Source: Sulfitobacter sp. F26204
Lineage (GTDB): Bacteria; Pseudomonadota; Alphaproteobacteria; Rhodobacterales; Rhodobacteraceae
NCBI RefSeq assembly: GCF_026410305.1
Contig: NZ_JAPMLQ010000001.1
Span: 704,435-768,434 of the forward strand
Direction: 5' to 3'
Length of the DNA stretch: 64,000 bases
The notes under the pieces were generated by a model that saw only the letters and a list, made by a program, of their open reading frames with translations, ran no database searches and was not told the origin of the DNA. Positions 1 through 8,560 of this stretch are shown here, one piece after another. Position numbers and translations under genes: made by a program. How positions within the stretch are numbered: the stretch's first letter is position 1; each line of letters opens with the position of its first letter.

Positions 1-2
1 GG

Positions 3-74
3 CAGGAAGACATCGGCAGGCTTTTGCAGGATGCCCTGCATTTCCCTGCGGACCGGCCATTGGTCGATGAATAA
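3..74 (+). CDS. C-terminal end of an unidentified protein (partial)
   Basis: An open frame runs in from the left edge and ends at TAA (72-74), giving a 23-residue tail that ends in RPLVDE. It is followed at once by a strong hairpin terminator, which supports a real gene end on the plus strand. The fragment is too short to identify the family. It converges on the binding-protein gene on the opposite strand. Confidence 0.55.
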   Translation, partial: QEDIGRLLQDALHFPADRPLVDE

Positions 75-86
75 CAGGTTTCGCGC

Positions 87-119
87 AAAAAAGGGCCGCG
101 CAATGCGCAGCCCTTTTTC
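87..119. terminator. Bidirectional intrinsic terminator
   Basis: The arms AAAAAGGGC and GCCCTTTTT flank a short GC-rich loop. An A-run on the left and a T-run on the right allow termination in both directions, as expected between the convergent genes ending at 74 and 138. Confidence 0.85.
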
Positions 120-137
120 ATCAATGGCTTTAGGTAC

Positions 138-1811
138 TTAGGTCCAGGCCATCCGCGCGGGGTGGTATTCAAAGCCAATGTGGTGTTCGGCACCGACCAG
201 ACCTTCCTTGGAGTGGTTGTAAAGTGAGCGCCAGTAAGGTTGAATTGTGATGCCTTCCTCCTGGATCATCGCCTGACCCTTGGCCATGAGTGCGCGGCGT
301 TTTTCGACATCGGCAGTAGCAAGTGCTTCGGTCAACAGCGCGTCAAATTCTTCGCTGGCCCAGCCAAATTCGTTCCATGCCTCGCCGGAACGGTAGGCCA
401 ATGCCCAGATCTGTACACCTAAAGGACGGGCATTCCAGTTGGTTGAGGAAAACGGATACTTTACCCAGTCGTTCCAGAAGGTAGAGCCGGGCAGAATGGT
501 CCGTTTGACCTTGATGCCAGCATCACGCAACTGAGCGGCCACCGCGTCCGTGGTGTCCTTGCGCCATGCATCATCGATCGAGAGCAATTCATGTTCGAAA
601 TCTGCCATGCCGGCTTCTTCCATTAATGCCTTGGCTGCTGCGGGATCGACCTTGCGGGGTGGGATTTCCGCAAATTCGGGGTGCATTGGGCCCACGTGGT
701 GATTGTCGGCGACCAAACCGCGGCCAGCATAGCCGAGTTCAAGCAGCACTTCATTGTCGACTGCCATTGCGATGGCCTGGCGGACACGTTTGTCCGCATA
801 GGGTTTCTTGCCATCCACTTCGGCTAATTGGTTTGGACGGATGACGATGGTTGCTGCTGTTGCGATGGAGTTTTCGACCCAGCCGTCTAGTGTGGACATG
901 ATGTCGATGTATTCACCTTCCATGGAATAGAAAGTGTCGACTTCTTCAGCTTCGGCTGCCGCGATCCATGCAGAGGGGTCCGTACCGTAGTCAATGTATT
1001 CCAGACGGTCGATGTAGGGTCCGCCAAAGACCTCGGTGCCCCACCATGTGTGATCCGGGTTTTTGACCAGCACGCCCTTGACGCCGACTTCCAGTGACTC
1101 TGGCAGGTAGGCGCCGGTGCCAATGGGATTGTCGATGTTGTCATCGCCCTTGAAAGAACTATGTACGATCGCCGCCGGATAATCCGCCATACCAGGGATC
1201 AAGGTGATGTCTGAAACCGGCAATTTCAACTTGACGGTGTGGCTGTCTACAACTTCGATCGCACCTTCGATTGCCTTGCCGGAGGTCTCGTCGATCAGGC
1301 TGGCAAAACGGCCCGCCATCGAGTTGCCTTCCAGCGACTTGTCGCACCAACCGGTGATGTTGCGCGCCACGTCTTCCGCGGTAAAGTCGTCGCCGTTGTT
1401 CCACTTGACGCCCTTGCGGACATTTAATGTGTATTCCGTGGCATCGTCGTTGATTTCCCAGCTTTCAAGCAAGGCAGGAGTGAAGGTACCGTCGTTTTCC
1501 CAAATGGCGAGATACTCAAGCCAGCCGCGTGAGAAGTTGGCAATCTGTGACCAGTCGTAGGTGCGGGGATCCTTCAGTGCGCGGACCTCCATCTGCATAC
1601 GCACAGTGCCGCCTTCTTTTTTGTTGGCATGGGCGGCGGCGTTGGCAGGAGGTGCCATGCCGATCATGGCATAGGCGGTTGCGGATGTTGCACCGAAAGC
1701 GCTGGCAATGGCCAGAAATTCACGGCGGTTGACGGGATCCTTTTTCGCGGCCTCGGCGCTATCAAGAACGGACTGCGGCAAAGGTTTGCCGGTGCGGGTC
1801 ATAAAACTCAT
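138..1811 (-). CDS. Tat-exported ABC transporter substrate-binding protein, family 5 (peptide/opine type)
   Basis: Periplasmic solute-binding protein of the DppA/OppA family (SBP_bac_5), 557 aa, the usual length. A twin-arginine signal NRREFL lies at residues 28-33, followed by a hydrophobic stretch and a likely cleavage site near ANAAA (about residue 60), so it is probably exported folded by the Tat system. The body has family features: an early WLEYL..W segment and a later RQAIAMAVD segment. GAGGAA sits 6 nt upstream of the ATG. No permease or ATPase gene adjoins it: a convergent gene lies downstream and a gene-free 700 bp lies upstream. The ligand cannot be told from sequence; short peptides, opines or similar compounds are typical. 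Confidence 0.9.
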   Translation of the reverse strand: MSFMTRTGKPLPQSVLDSAEAAKKDPVNRREFLAIASAFGATSATAYAMIGMAPPANAAAHANKKEGGTVRMQMEVRALKDPRTYDWSQIANFSRGWLEYLAIWENDGTFTPALLESWEINDDATEYTLNVRKGVKWNNGDDFTAEDVARNITGWCDKSLEGNSMAGRFASLIDETSGKAIEGAIEVVDSHTVKLKLPVSDITLIPGMADYPAAIVHSSFKGDDNIDNPIGTGAYLPESLEVGVKGVLVKNPDHTWWGTEVFGGPYIDRLEYIDYGTDPSAWIAAAEAEEVDTFYSMEGEYIDIMSTLDGWVENSIATAATIVIRPNQLAEVDGKKPYADKRVRQAIAMAVDNEVLLELGYAGRGLVADNHHVGPMHPEFAEIPPRKVDPAAAKALMEEAGMADFEHELLSIDDAWRKDTTDAVAAQLRDAGIKVKRTILPGSTFWNDWVKYPFSSTNWNARPLGVQIWALAYRSGEAWNEFGWASEEFDALLTEALATADVEKRRALMAKGQAMIQEEGITIQPYWRSLYNHSKEGLVGAEHHIGFEYHPARMAWT

Positions 1812-2511
1812 GTTTCTTCCTCTTCTGTTGGCTGGGGGCGCAGGGGCCCGCCGGTAGGTGATACGGATACGGTTTAACCGCCCTTGTTATTGTGTCCCTG
1901 ATCGGGACATCGAGGTCAGTCAAACACAGTCACGCTAAAGGTCAAGGCAATCTCACGAAGTTGTCGTTTCCATTTCAGCGTGAAATCTACTGATCGAAGG
2001 CGGTTTCACGGGATTGTGCGTTTAACTTAGGTCACCCCGGATCAAGGTCAATTCGAGAGAACAGGCCCCTTGGCGCGGGAATTTACTTCACATGCGTCGT
2101 TTGCGAGGCCTTCGATGTCGGTTGGAGCCAAACATATCCATGGTAAATTGCCCTGTCTGTGCCATGTGCTGACGCGCAGACGGTGATGCCGGTGCCGAGG
2201 ACCGATGCGCGCAGTTTGAAAAGTTTTACGAAAAATTCGATTTTTGAGAGCCGAAGTTTCATAAATCCGCAACCGAATCCCCTTCTGAGGACTGCCAGAT
2301 GGCGCCGAACCTGGGCGGCGGCGTGGGATTCCTTCGGCTGAATGACATCATCGCGGAGAACATCAAGGTACCGGTGATTGGGGAATACCTGCCCTGCTGG
2401 AGCGACCTTCGATCCTGTCCATGGGCACTCATTTTCAATAGGGCGGGTGAATTGATCAGACCATGTGACAGGTGGCTTTACTTGCGCTTTGTTTCGCGCC
2501 ACGACTTAAGA
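1812..2511. other. Gene-free stretch between the binding protein and the DMT exporter
   Basis: About 700 bp without a convincing gene. The frames open here on either strand lack a recognisable family or a good ribosome binding site. The left half must hold the promoter of the binding-protein gene and contains several inverted repeats: 1893-1909, an ATTTCA-gcg-TGAAAT palindrome at 1972-1986, and GTGAAA/TTTCAC arms at 1980-2009. The right half shows nothing I can assign. Confidence 0.6.
1893..1909. promoter_or_regulatory. Inverted repeat upstream of the binding-protein gene, possible operator
   Basis: TGTCCC-TGATC-GGGACA is a perfect 6-bp inverted repeat with a 5-nt centre, 82 bp upstream of the start codon at 1811. 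The size and symmetry fit a dimeric repressor site. The regulator is unknown. Confidence 0.35.
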
Positions 2512-3393
2512 ATGAATGAACAATCCAAAGGCCTGTTGATTACCCTGATCGGTGTGCTTTTCGTGGTGCCGGATTCACTGTTTGTGCGGCTGATTTCTGC
2601 GGAGGCGCTGACCATTGCCTTCTGGCGGCTGTTGCTGGCAGGGGGGCTTTCTGTGCTTTGGTTTTTGGGCACTGCCGGGACGGCACCTTTTCGCGCTGTT
2701 CTGGGCACAGGGCGATATGGGGTGATCTATATCGCAGGGGTGGGGGCCAGTGGGGTGTTATTTGTCGTTGCGGTCAGCCTGACATCTGTTGCCAATGTTG
2801 TCTTTATCATTGCTTCGCTGCCGGTGTTCGCGTCCTTGTTCAGCCGCATTTTTCTGGCAGAGCCGTTCGGGATCCGCACGTGGCTCACCATCGCGGCGGT
2901 TGTCCCCGGCCTTGCGATTATCGCTTATGGGTCCGGTGAAACGCAGGGGGCCAGCCTGGCCGGTGATCTCTTGGCCTTTTGTGTGTCCGCGTTGTTTGCA
3001 GCGGCATTGACTGCCGCACGCCATGCGCGGGCGGTGTCAATGGTGCCGGGTGTGGCGATGGGATATACGCTGGCGGCGCTGGTGATCGCCCCTTTTGCTG
3101 ACCCCTGGTCGATGCCCCTGGATCAGGCACCATTGGTGTTGGGACATGGCACTGTCATCCTGGTCAGCTCAATCTTGTTGGCCATCGGGCCGCGCTATAT
3201 CACCTCGGCCGAAGTCGGTCTGTTGGTTTTGCTGGAGTCTGTGTTGGCGCCCTTGTTGGCATGGGCGGTGATTGGCGAAGATCCCGGGCGCTATGCGCTG
3301 ATTGGTGGCGCAATTGTCATCGGGGCGCTTGTTGTGTCGAATGTCGTGTTGCTGTTGCGCCAGCGTCGTTTGACCTTTGCAAAGGGTGCTTAA
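2512..3393 (+). CDS. DMT-superfamily (EamA) transporter
   Basis: Inner-membrane protein of 293 aa with about ten hydrophobic helices in two EamA halves, the usual size for a drug/metabolite transporter. The ATG at 2512 (MNEQSKGLL) was chosen because the first helix begins right after it, whereas the longer open frame upstream is polar and unlike the family. The substrate is unknown; relatives export amino acids or other metabolites. Its stop codon overlaps the stop of mipZ by 4 bp in convergent orientation, with no visible terminator between them. Confidence 0.88.
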   Translation: MNEQSKGLLITLIGVLFVVPDSLFVRLISAEALTIAFWRLLLAGGLSVLWFLGTAGTAPFRAVLGTGRYGVIYIAGVGASGVLFVVAVSLTSVANVVFIIASLPVFASLFSRIFLAEPFGIRTWLTIAAVVPGLAIIAYGSGETQGASLAGDLLAFCVSALFAAALTAARHARAVSMVPGVAMGYTLAALVIAPFADPWSMPLDQAPLVLGHGTVILVSSILLAIGPRYITSAEVGLLVLLESVLAPLLAWAVIGEDPGRYALIGGAIVIGALVVSNVVLLLRQRRLTFAKGA

Positions 3394-4199
3394 AAATCCG
3401 GCGTTACGCCAGGCAGTTTCAGCGCTTTGATCAGGTCACGCAATTCCTGACGGGCTGCCACATTCGAGATGTTCAACTGTTTGACGCCAATGTCCTTGAG
3501 ATCCAACAGCGTCAGCCCGCGTGGGAACAGTTCGCGGAAAATCACCCGTTCGTTGAAACCCGGAGCAATGCGAAAACCGATCCGTTTGGACAGGTTTTTG
3601 ATGGCACGTTCCATCTTGTCCTTGTTGACCATGCGTTGTGCGCCCATTCGGTTGCGCACCACAACCCAGTCAATGGGTGAAAGTCCCGCCTGCGCGCGCA
3701 ATTGCCGCGCGGTCCACACCATTTCGGAATAGACGGACGGGCCGGTAATCTTGTCCCCCATCGCATCCGTGTGCGCGAGCAGATCAAAATCGATGAAACT
3801 GTCGTTAAGGGGCGTAACCAGCGTATCAGCCAGTGAATGTGCGACCTGTGACAGGCGGGTATGAGACCCCGGACAGTCGATCAGGATAAAGTCGTTGTTC
3901 GGCTCCATCGAGGCAACAGCCGCACTGAGGCGGTGGTCATAGATGTTTTCACCCGGTTTGAGGCTGGATGCTTCGATTTCGGGGAGTTCGCACAGGGCCG
4001 GGCTGGGCAAATCCAGTTTGGCCTGTTTGGTAAAGGCGCGCCGGTTGTCGATATATCGTCCGAACGTCCGTTGGCGCAGGTCAAGGTCAAGGCCGCTGAC
4101 GCTGTGACCCATCCGTGCCAGGGCGGTTGCCAGATGCATCGAGACCGTGGATTTTCCCGCACCCCCTTTTTCGTTTCCGACGACGATAATATGCGCCAT
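3390..4199 (-). CDS. mipZ: Division-plane positioning ATPase MipZ (ParA family)
   Basis: A 269-aa ParA/MinD-type ATPase. A deviant Walker A motif KGGAGKST at residues 11-18 carries both the signature lysine K11 and K16, and a DCPGSHTRLS switch segment follows. In Caulobacter and related alphaproteobacteria MipZ forms a gradient from the ParB-bound pole and inhibits FtsZ assembly, placing the septum at midcell. The start was set at MAHIIVVGNEKGG, where MipZ proteins begin; an 18-residue in-frame extension upstream is not family-like. The gene stands alone, convergent with the DMT exporter and divergent from the operon at 4519. Confidence 0.93.
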   Translation of the reverse strand: MAHIIVVGNEKGGAGKSTVSMHLATALARMGHSVSGLDLDLRQRTFGRYIDNRRAFTKQAKLDLPSPALCELPEIEASSLKPGENIYDHRLSAAVASMEPNNDFILIDCPGSHTRLSQVAHSLADTLVTPLNDSFIDFDLLAHTDAMGDKITGPSVYSEMVWTARQLRAQAGLSPIDWVVVRNRMGAQRMVNKDKMERAIKNLSKRIGFRIAPGFNERVIFRELFPRGLTLLDLKDIGVKQLNISNVAARQELRDLIKALKLPGVTPDF

Positions 4200-4518
4200 G
4201 TATGCCCGTTCCTCTGCCCGCCTGCGATTTAGCAGGATGTTGTTGAACACCACTATATGTGGGGTTTGCGGGTTTGGGAAGTGGGGGAGGGAGACAAGGT
4301 GGCAATGTCCAGATTGACGTCACGTGGAGCGTGGATTTCGCAAAGGGGTCGCGAAGGGGCAAGTCAGCGGCCTTTTCGACAGTCAAGGGCGTCTTGGCGC
4401 TTCTGTTTGATAGTACTGGTGAAACATTGGCGCGTTGGGGCGTGTTTTTGGCGAACCGTCGCAGGATCGTCATATCATAGGGGGGTATTCTGGGCCTACC
4501 AAACGAAAGGATGAATAA
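4200..4518. other. Divergent intergenic region between mipZ and the 4519 operon
   Basis: About 320 bp that must contain promoters for both mipZ and the small operon to the right. I see no gene, strong hairpin or clear promoter consensus. It ends with AAGGA seven bases before the ATG at 4519. Confidence 0.5.
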
Positions 4519-4926
4519 ATGATCAACAATTCCCTGGGGCTGATAACGCTTGCGGCGGTTCTGCTTGCCCAAGATGCTTATGCTGATCAGACGATGACAA
4601 CGCACCAGCTTGAAGCGCTTGTCACTGGAAATACGCTTTATGTCGAAATCCCCGAAGGAGCACCAGGTGTGCCTGATGGTGGTACAGCCCCGATATACTA
4701 TGCTGAGGATGGATCTGCCGCGGCACAGTTGCCCGGTGGTCCGAAGCTGGTCGGCACCTGGAGCTTTGAGGCAGATCGATACTGTATCGACTGGGACAAC
4801 GGGCCAAAGAACAGTTGCACACAACTTGTGCGTGGCTCGGACGGCTATCGCGTGATGGACACCAAACTGGGCCAGCCCCGTGGTCTCGTCACCCGGATTG
4901 TTGTTGGCAATCCTGAAAACCTATAG
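4519..4926 (+). CDS. Small secreted protein of unknown function
   Basis: A 135-aa protein with a hydrophobic N-terminal segment (about residues 5-20, ending near AYA-DQ), so probably secreted to the periplasm. The mature part has two cysteines in a YCIDW...NSC arrangement that could form a disulfide, and a C-terminal half (GTW..., DGYRVMD) typical of small beta-rich secreted proteins of Rhodobacterales. I cannot assign a family. AAGGA lies 7 nt before the ATG. The next gene starts 13 bp downstream, so it heads a three-gene operon with a monooxygenase-fold protein and an AraC regulator. Confidence 0.75.
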   Translation: MINNSLGLITLAAVLLAQDAYADQTMTTHQLEALVTGNTLYVEIPEGAPGVPDGGTAPIYYAEDGSAAAQLPGGPKLVGTWSFEADRYCIDWDNGPKNSCTQLVRGSDGYRVMDTKLGQPRGLVTRIVVGNPENL

Positions 4927-4939
4927 TTGGAGCACCAAG

Positions 4940-5227
4940 ATGAAACTCATTACCGTAGAGGCCAGTTTTTCCGCCTCGGATCTGGATGCCGCAATGGTTC
5001 TGTTTGAAGCACAAGCCGATCAGGTCCGCGCTATGAGTGCTTGCAAACATTATGCACTTTATCGAAAACCCTCGGGCGATGGCATTGCTATTCTTCAACA
5101 CTGGGAAACGGCTGCGGCCTTTGATGCCTATCGTGCAAGCGATACCTTTGCCACATTGGGTCAGGGATTGCGTCCCTTGATGTCAGCAGCGCCCGTGACC
5201 ATCGTAGCAGAGGTTGATAGCAAATAG
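4940..5227 (+). CDS. ABM-domain protein (putative quinol monooxygenase-like)
   Basis: A 95-aa single-domain protein with the dimeric alpha-beta barrel pattern of the antibiotic biosynthesis monooxygenase (ABM/YgiN) family: an initial strand MKLITVEASF, a helix with FEAQADQVRAM, a second strand containing CKHYALYR, and ILQHWETAAAFDAY. Such proteins act on quinones or related aromatics without cofactor, or act in degradation of reactive compounds. The exact activity is not predictable. It sits between a secreted protein and an AraC regulator, 3 bp before the latter, so the three are probably co-transcribed. Confidence 0.75.
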   Translation: MKLITVEASFSASDLDAAMVLFEAQADQVRAMSACKHYALYRKPSGDGIAILQHWETAAAFDAYRASDTFATLGQGLRPLMSAAPVTIVAEVDSK

Positions 5228-5230
5228 GTC

Positions 5231-5989
5231 ATGACCGAACGGGATCTTGCCGCCTATTGCTATTTTCAACAGATCGAACCGCGTTCGCCTATGAGCGCGG
5301 CTTTCGAACGCGACTATCTGTTGTATGCCGTGCGGGGGGCGCTGCGTCTTAATGTGGACGGTGCGAGTTGGCTGCTGCCGCCTTCTTTTGCCGCGTGGAT
5401 TCCTGCGCGAACACCCTTTGTGGTGGAAATAGGTGCGCCGATCACAAGCTGTTCCGTGCTGGCTAAGCACGGTTTCTGCTTAGCCTTTCCCAAGACCGCC
5501 ACGGTTTTTCAGATGTCGCCACTGGCGCGCCAGATGATCCGGCATTGCAAGGATTGGGGACCAGACATTGACCACCCGGATGAGGCCAAAGGATTCTTCC
5601 TGGCGCTACTGAACGTCTGCGGTGGCCTCGTGGCGCGTTCGGTTGATGTGAAACGGCCTTTTGCCAGCGATCCGGCCTTGCGGCGTGCCATCGAGGTGAT
5701 GGAAGAACGTTTGTCCGAAAAGCTGACGGCGCAAGGCGTCGCCCAGGCCGTCAATCTGTCGGAACGCACGATGCAGCGGCGCTTTTCCGAGGATGTCGGT
5801 TTGTCGTGGTCTCGCGTTCTAACCCATCTGCGCATGATCCGTGCGATTGAACTTCTGTCGATCGACGCTCTCTCAATCATCGAGATCGCGGGAGACTGTG
5901 GTTTCGCGTCGCTAAGCGCATTCAACCGCGCTTTCCTCACGTTTTCAAAAATGACGCCATCCCAATACCGCAAGTCGCTGAATGCCTAG
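5231..5989 (+). CDS. AraC-family transcriptional regulator
   Basis: A 252-aa protein with an N-terminal cupin-like sensor region (about residues 1-140) and a C-terminal double helix-turn-helix (about 160-250) containing LSERTMQRRFSEDVGLSW and GFASLSAFNRAF, the hallmark of AraC/XylS regulators, ending with TPSQYRKS. The first-half pattern (YLLYAVRGALRLNVDG) resembles AraC_N-type ligand-binding cupins. It is third in the operon starting at 4519 and probably regulates that operon, although I see no specific operator. Confidence 0.88.
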   Translation: MTERDLAAYCYFQQIEPRSPMSAAFERDYLLYAVRGALRLNVDGASWLLPPSFAAWIPARTPFVVEIGAPITSCSVLAKHGFCLAFPKTATVFQMSPLARQMIRHCKDWGPDIDHPDEAKGFFLALLNVCGGLVARSVDVKRPFASDPALRRAIEVMEERLSEKLTAQGVAQAVNLSERTMQRRFSEDVGLSWSRVLTHLRMIRAIELLSIDALSIIEIAGDCGFASLSAFNRAFLTFSKMTPSQYRKSLNA

Positions 5990-6049
5990 GGGATGGAGTG
6001 GATGCTCAGGTCTTGGTCCGAGGTCGCCAGCTCAAGGTTGCGAGGTCCA

Positions 6050-6088
6050 CAAAAAAAGGCGCAACCACGCGGGTTGCACCTTGATTTT
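6050..6088. terminator. Intrinsic terminator of rplS-rpmE (also usable from the AraC side)
   Basis: The arms AAGG-c-GCAACC and GGTTGC-a-CCTT form a hairpin of ten pairs with one mismatch around a 5-nt loop. On the minus strand it is followed by a run of seven T's, ideal for stopping transcription from rpmE. On the plus strand GATTTTT follows, so it may serve both convergent units. Confidence 0.8.
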
Positions 6089-6106
6089 TCTGCTGGACTG
6101 AATCGC

Positions 6107-6328
6107 TTACAGCGACAGACCTGCATATTTGTTCTTGAATTTGGAAACGCGGCCACCGGTGTCCATCAAGCGGCTTGATCCGCCTGTCCACGCTGGATGC
6201 ACGGAAGGATCGATGTCCAAGGAAAGCTGGTCGCCTTCCTTGCCCCAGGTCGATTTCATTTCCACGATCGTTCCATCGGTCATTTTGACGTTGATCATGT
6301 GGTATTCGGGATGTGTATCGGCTTTCAT
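6107..6328 (-). CDS. rpmE: 50S ribosomal protein L31, zinc-free form
   Basis: A 73-aa ribosomal protein bL31: [10 protein letters not shown] at the start, STWG in the middle, and the conserved SVHPAWTGG and [14 protein letters not shown] segments. The four cysteines that bind zinc in the E. coli-type protein are absent, making this a C-minus variant. It follows rplS by 11 bp and ends just before a strong terminator, so the two are the last genes of the transcript. Confidence 0.96.
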   Translation of the reverse strand: MKADTHPEYHMINVKMTDGTIVEMKSTWGKEGDQLSLDIDPSVHPAWTGGSSRLMDTGGRVSKFKNKYAGLSL

Positions 6329-6339
6329 CGGTCCGCTCC

Positions 6340-6714
6340 TTACGCTTTTTTCGGCTTGTAGTTGGAGTTCTCAGTGATACGTGCGGATTTACCACGGCGC
6401 GAACGCAGGTAATACAATTTCGCACGGCGCACACGGCCACGACGCACCACGGTGATGCTGTCGATGTTGGTGGAGTGCAGCGGGAATACGCGCTCAACAC
6501 CTTCGCCGAAGCTGATTTTACGCACGGTGAAGGACCCAGCAATGCCGTGACCGTTGTTACGTGCGATACATACGCCTTCGTAGTTCTGGACGCGGGTACG
6601 TGTACCCTCAGTCACGCGAAAGCCTACGCGGATAGTGTCGCCCGCACGGAAATCGGGGATTTCCTTGGCCAATTCGGCGATCTGTTCCGCCTCGATTTCT
6701 GCGATCAGGTTCAT
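6340..6714 (-). CDS. rplS: 50S ribosomal protein L19
   Basis: A 124-aa bL19, located at the 30S-50S interface. It shows [16 protein letters not shown], the [11 protein letters not shown] segment and SVT-type [16 protein letters not shown] near the end. The start at [11 protein letters not shown] has AAAGGAG nine bases upstream on the minus strand. A 52-residue in-frame upstream extension is rejected as untranslated leader. It lies 272 bp after trmD, a gap large enough for its own promoter or a regulated leader. Confidence 0.96.
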   Translation of the reverse strand: MNLIAEIEAEQIAELAKEIPDFRAGDTIRVGFRVTEGTRTRVQNYEGVCIARNNGHGIAGSFTVRKISFGEGVERVFPLHSTNIDSITVVRRGRVRRAKLYYLRSRRGKSARITENSNYKPKKA

Positions 6715-6736
6715 CTGACGCTTCTCCTTTGATGAT

Positions 6737-6750
6737 CGTGGTGTTCCACG
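6737..6750 (-). promoter_or_regulatory. Hairpin just upstream of the rplS ribosome binding site
   Basis: On the minus strand CGTGG-AACA-CCACG forms a perfect 5-bp stem with a 4-nt loop, 22 bases upstream of the rplS start and just before its Shine-Dalgarno. It lies in a 272-bp leader (6715-6986) that holds no gene. Ribosomal-protein leaders often bind the protein they encode, but autoregulation here is only a possibility. Confidence 0.35.
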
Positions 6751-6986
6751 AATATTGTTAAGCGATCCAAGAGCTTCGGTCTGTTGTATCGGGTCGCACC
6801 GCAGTGGCCCACCGGAGGTAGCATCTTCATTCCTTGTCTGTTTTGCGCAAACACAAAACACCGGAGCCACGCAAAGTGATTCCGGATAGCCGGGGTATAA
6901 GGAGGTTGTGTTCCGGGATCAAGGGCTGTGCCGGGGTGAAATTGACCAGCGCGGCACAGGCAGTTTCGCGGGGGCGCTTGTTCGGT

Positions 6987-7772
6987 TTATTTACCCTGAT
7001 TGCGCGTCCATAAATCGGGTCGACGTTCCTGCGTCAAACGTTCGCTCTCGGCCTTGCGCCATTCTGCAATCTTCTTGTGATTGCCGGACATCAGAACCGC
7101 GGGAATATCGCGGCCTTCCCAAGTGGCGGGGCGGGTATATTGAGGATGCTCCAGCAACCCGTTGGAATGGCTTTCCTCTATCATGCTGTCCGCATTACCC
7201 AGGACACCGGGCAGCAAGCGCACGGTGGCGTCAATCATTGCCTGAGCGGCCAGTTCGCCCCCTGTCATCACAAAATCGCCAAGCGAAACCTCGGTGATGC
7301 CAAAATGTTCGATCACCCGTTCGTCCACACCTTCAAAGCGACCGCAGAGCATGGTGACCCCAGCACATGTCGATAGATCCTGTGCCATTACCTGATCAAA
7401 GCGTTGGCCTCGCGGTGACATATAGAGGATCGGCCAGCGACCTCTTGCGCCGGCCTGCGCGGCTTCGATTGCAGGTCCGACCACATCGGCACGCATGACC
7501 ATGCCGGCCCCGCCGCCGGCAGGCGTATCATCGACATTACGGTGTTTGCCAATCCCAAAGCGCCGCAGATCATGGGTGTGCAACTGCCACAATCCGTCCT
7601 GCAGGGCCTTGCCTGTCAGGCTCGCCCCGAGGACGCCGGGAAACAGATCGGGGAATAAAGTGACGATCCGGGCTTGCCAGACATCACGATAGGTGGGCTT
7701 GTCCTGCATCAGTTCGCGGGGCTTGAGCGAGGCATGAACAGACTGTCTCCCATGGGAGCGGGAAGACGTCAT
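6987..7772 (-). CDS. trmD: tRNA (guanine-N1)-methyltransferase
   Basis: A 261-aa SPOUT methyltransferase that methylates G37 next to the anticodon using S-adenosylmethionine. It shows IVTLFPDLFPG at the start of the core, DDTPAGGGAGMVM, MLCGRFEGVDERV and the knot segment SLGDFVMTGGELAA. The ATG at 7772 gives a 4-bp ATGA overlap with the upstream sulfotransferase-like gene; an internal ATG at 7709, closer to the conserved core, is the alternative (240 aa). It lies in the ffh-rpsP-rimM-trmD-rplS locus. Confidence 0.95.
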   Translation of the reverse strand: MTSSRSHGRQSVHASLKPRELMQDKPTYRDVWQARIVTLFPDLFPGVLGASLTGKALQDGLWQLHTHDLRRFGIGKHRNVDDTPAGGGAGMVMRADVVGPAIEAAQAGARGRWPILYMSPRGQRFDQVMAQDLSTCAGVTMLCGRFEGVDERVIEHFGITEVSLGDFVMTGGELAAQAMIDATVRLLPGVLGNADSMIEESHSNGLLEHPQYTRPATWEGRDIPAVLMSGNHKKIAEWRKAESERLTQERRPDLWTRNQGK

Positions 7773-8560
7773 GATGTTAGCCCTGCTTCGGTCAGGATGG
7801 CCTGCTTGGCGGATTGACGCGCGTCCGGATCGGAAAAGGTGCGGTTGGCTTCCAGCATCGCGGCAAGGATCTCGGGCCGGTGGCGTCGATTGGCGGGGGG
7901 CAGGGCGGTCAATGCGGCACGCACCGACAACGGTACCTCGCAAAGGTCCAACATTGGATCAAGCGGACCAAGTGGCAGGTCACGACAAGATTCGAGTGAT
8001 TTGGAAAATACCGGAGTTGGCACGCGGCTAGCCACTTCCGATACCATGAAATCCAGGTCTGCGGCCTTGGCGTAAGTGTCTCGGAAAGTGTCGAAATCCA
8101 GCGTCATGCTTGAGGATTTGACATGTTCCCAATAGGCAGAGGCCAGCCATGGTTCGGGTGCGCGGGTTGTGAGATAGATGATGATCTCGGCCTCGGGATA
8201 GGCAGCGCGCAGAATTTCCCAATAGGTATAAAGCAGTACCGGCGATGCTGAATAATCCGCCAGGCTGCCCCGTCCGGGCAAATGTCCCGAAAGCTCTTCA
8301 GCCGATATGATCAATGTGCGGCGGGGCATGCCCGGGATGGCGTTCACCATCTCGCCAAAGCGCAACTGGACCTTGATCAGCGTCAAGGGGTCAAGATCGG
8401 TCGAATATCCCCGCGCGGCTGAGACCACGTCCTTGAGGTGCCAGCGCAGTCGCAATGCAATCTGCTTTTTCAAAGCGACGCGGTTCTCGCGTAGGGAGGC
8501 CTGAATGCTGGACGTACCCGTTTTGTGAAAGCCCGCATGAAGGATAATGCGGCGGGGCAT
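7769..8560 (-). CDS. Sulfotransferase-like protein embedded between rimM and trmD
   Basis: A 263-aa protein opening with the PAPS-binding loop typical of sulfotransferases, HAGFHKTGTSSIQ (about residues 8-20), followed by a helix-rich region and a mid-protein TRAPEPWLASAYWEHVK segment seen in bacterial sulfotransferase-family proteins. A polysaccharide, lipid or small-molecule acceptor is possible; none can be named. It overlaps rimM upstream and trmD downstream by ATGA junctions, so it is translationally embedded in a tRNA/ribosome maturation operon to which it has no obvious functional link. Confidence 0.75.
   Translation of the reverse strand: MPRRIILHAGFHKTGTSSIQASLRENRVALKKQIALRLRWHLKDVVSAARGYSTDLDPLTLIKVQLRFGEMVNAIPGMPRRTLIISAEELSGHLPGRGSLADYSASPVLLYTYWEILRAAYPEAEIIIYLTTRAPEPWLASAYWEHVKSSSMTLDFDTFRDTYAKAADLDFMVSEVASRVPTPVFSKSLESCRDLPLGPLDPMLDLCEVPLSVRAALTALPPANRRHRPEILAAMLEANRTFSDPDARQSAKQAILTEAGLTS

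Noticed and set aside
2083..2502. A 139-codon open frame on the minus strand upstream of the DMT exporter
   Set aside because: No family signature, no clear ribosome binding site, and composition unlike neighbouring genes; treated as chance.
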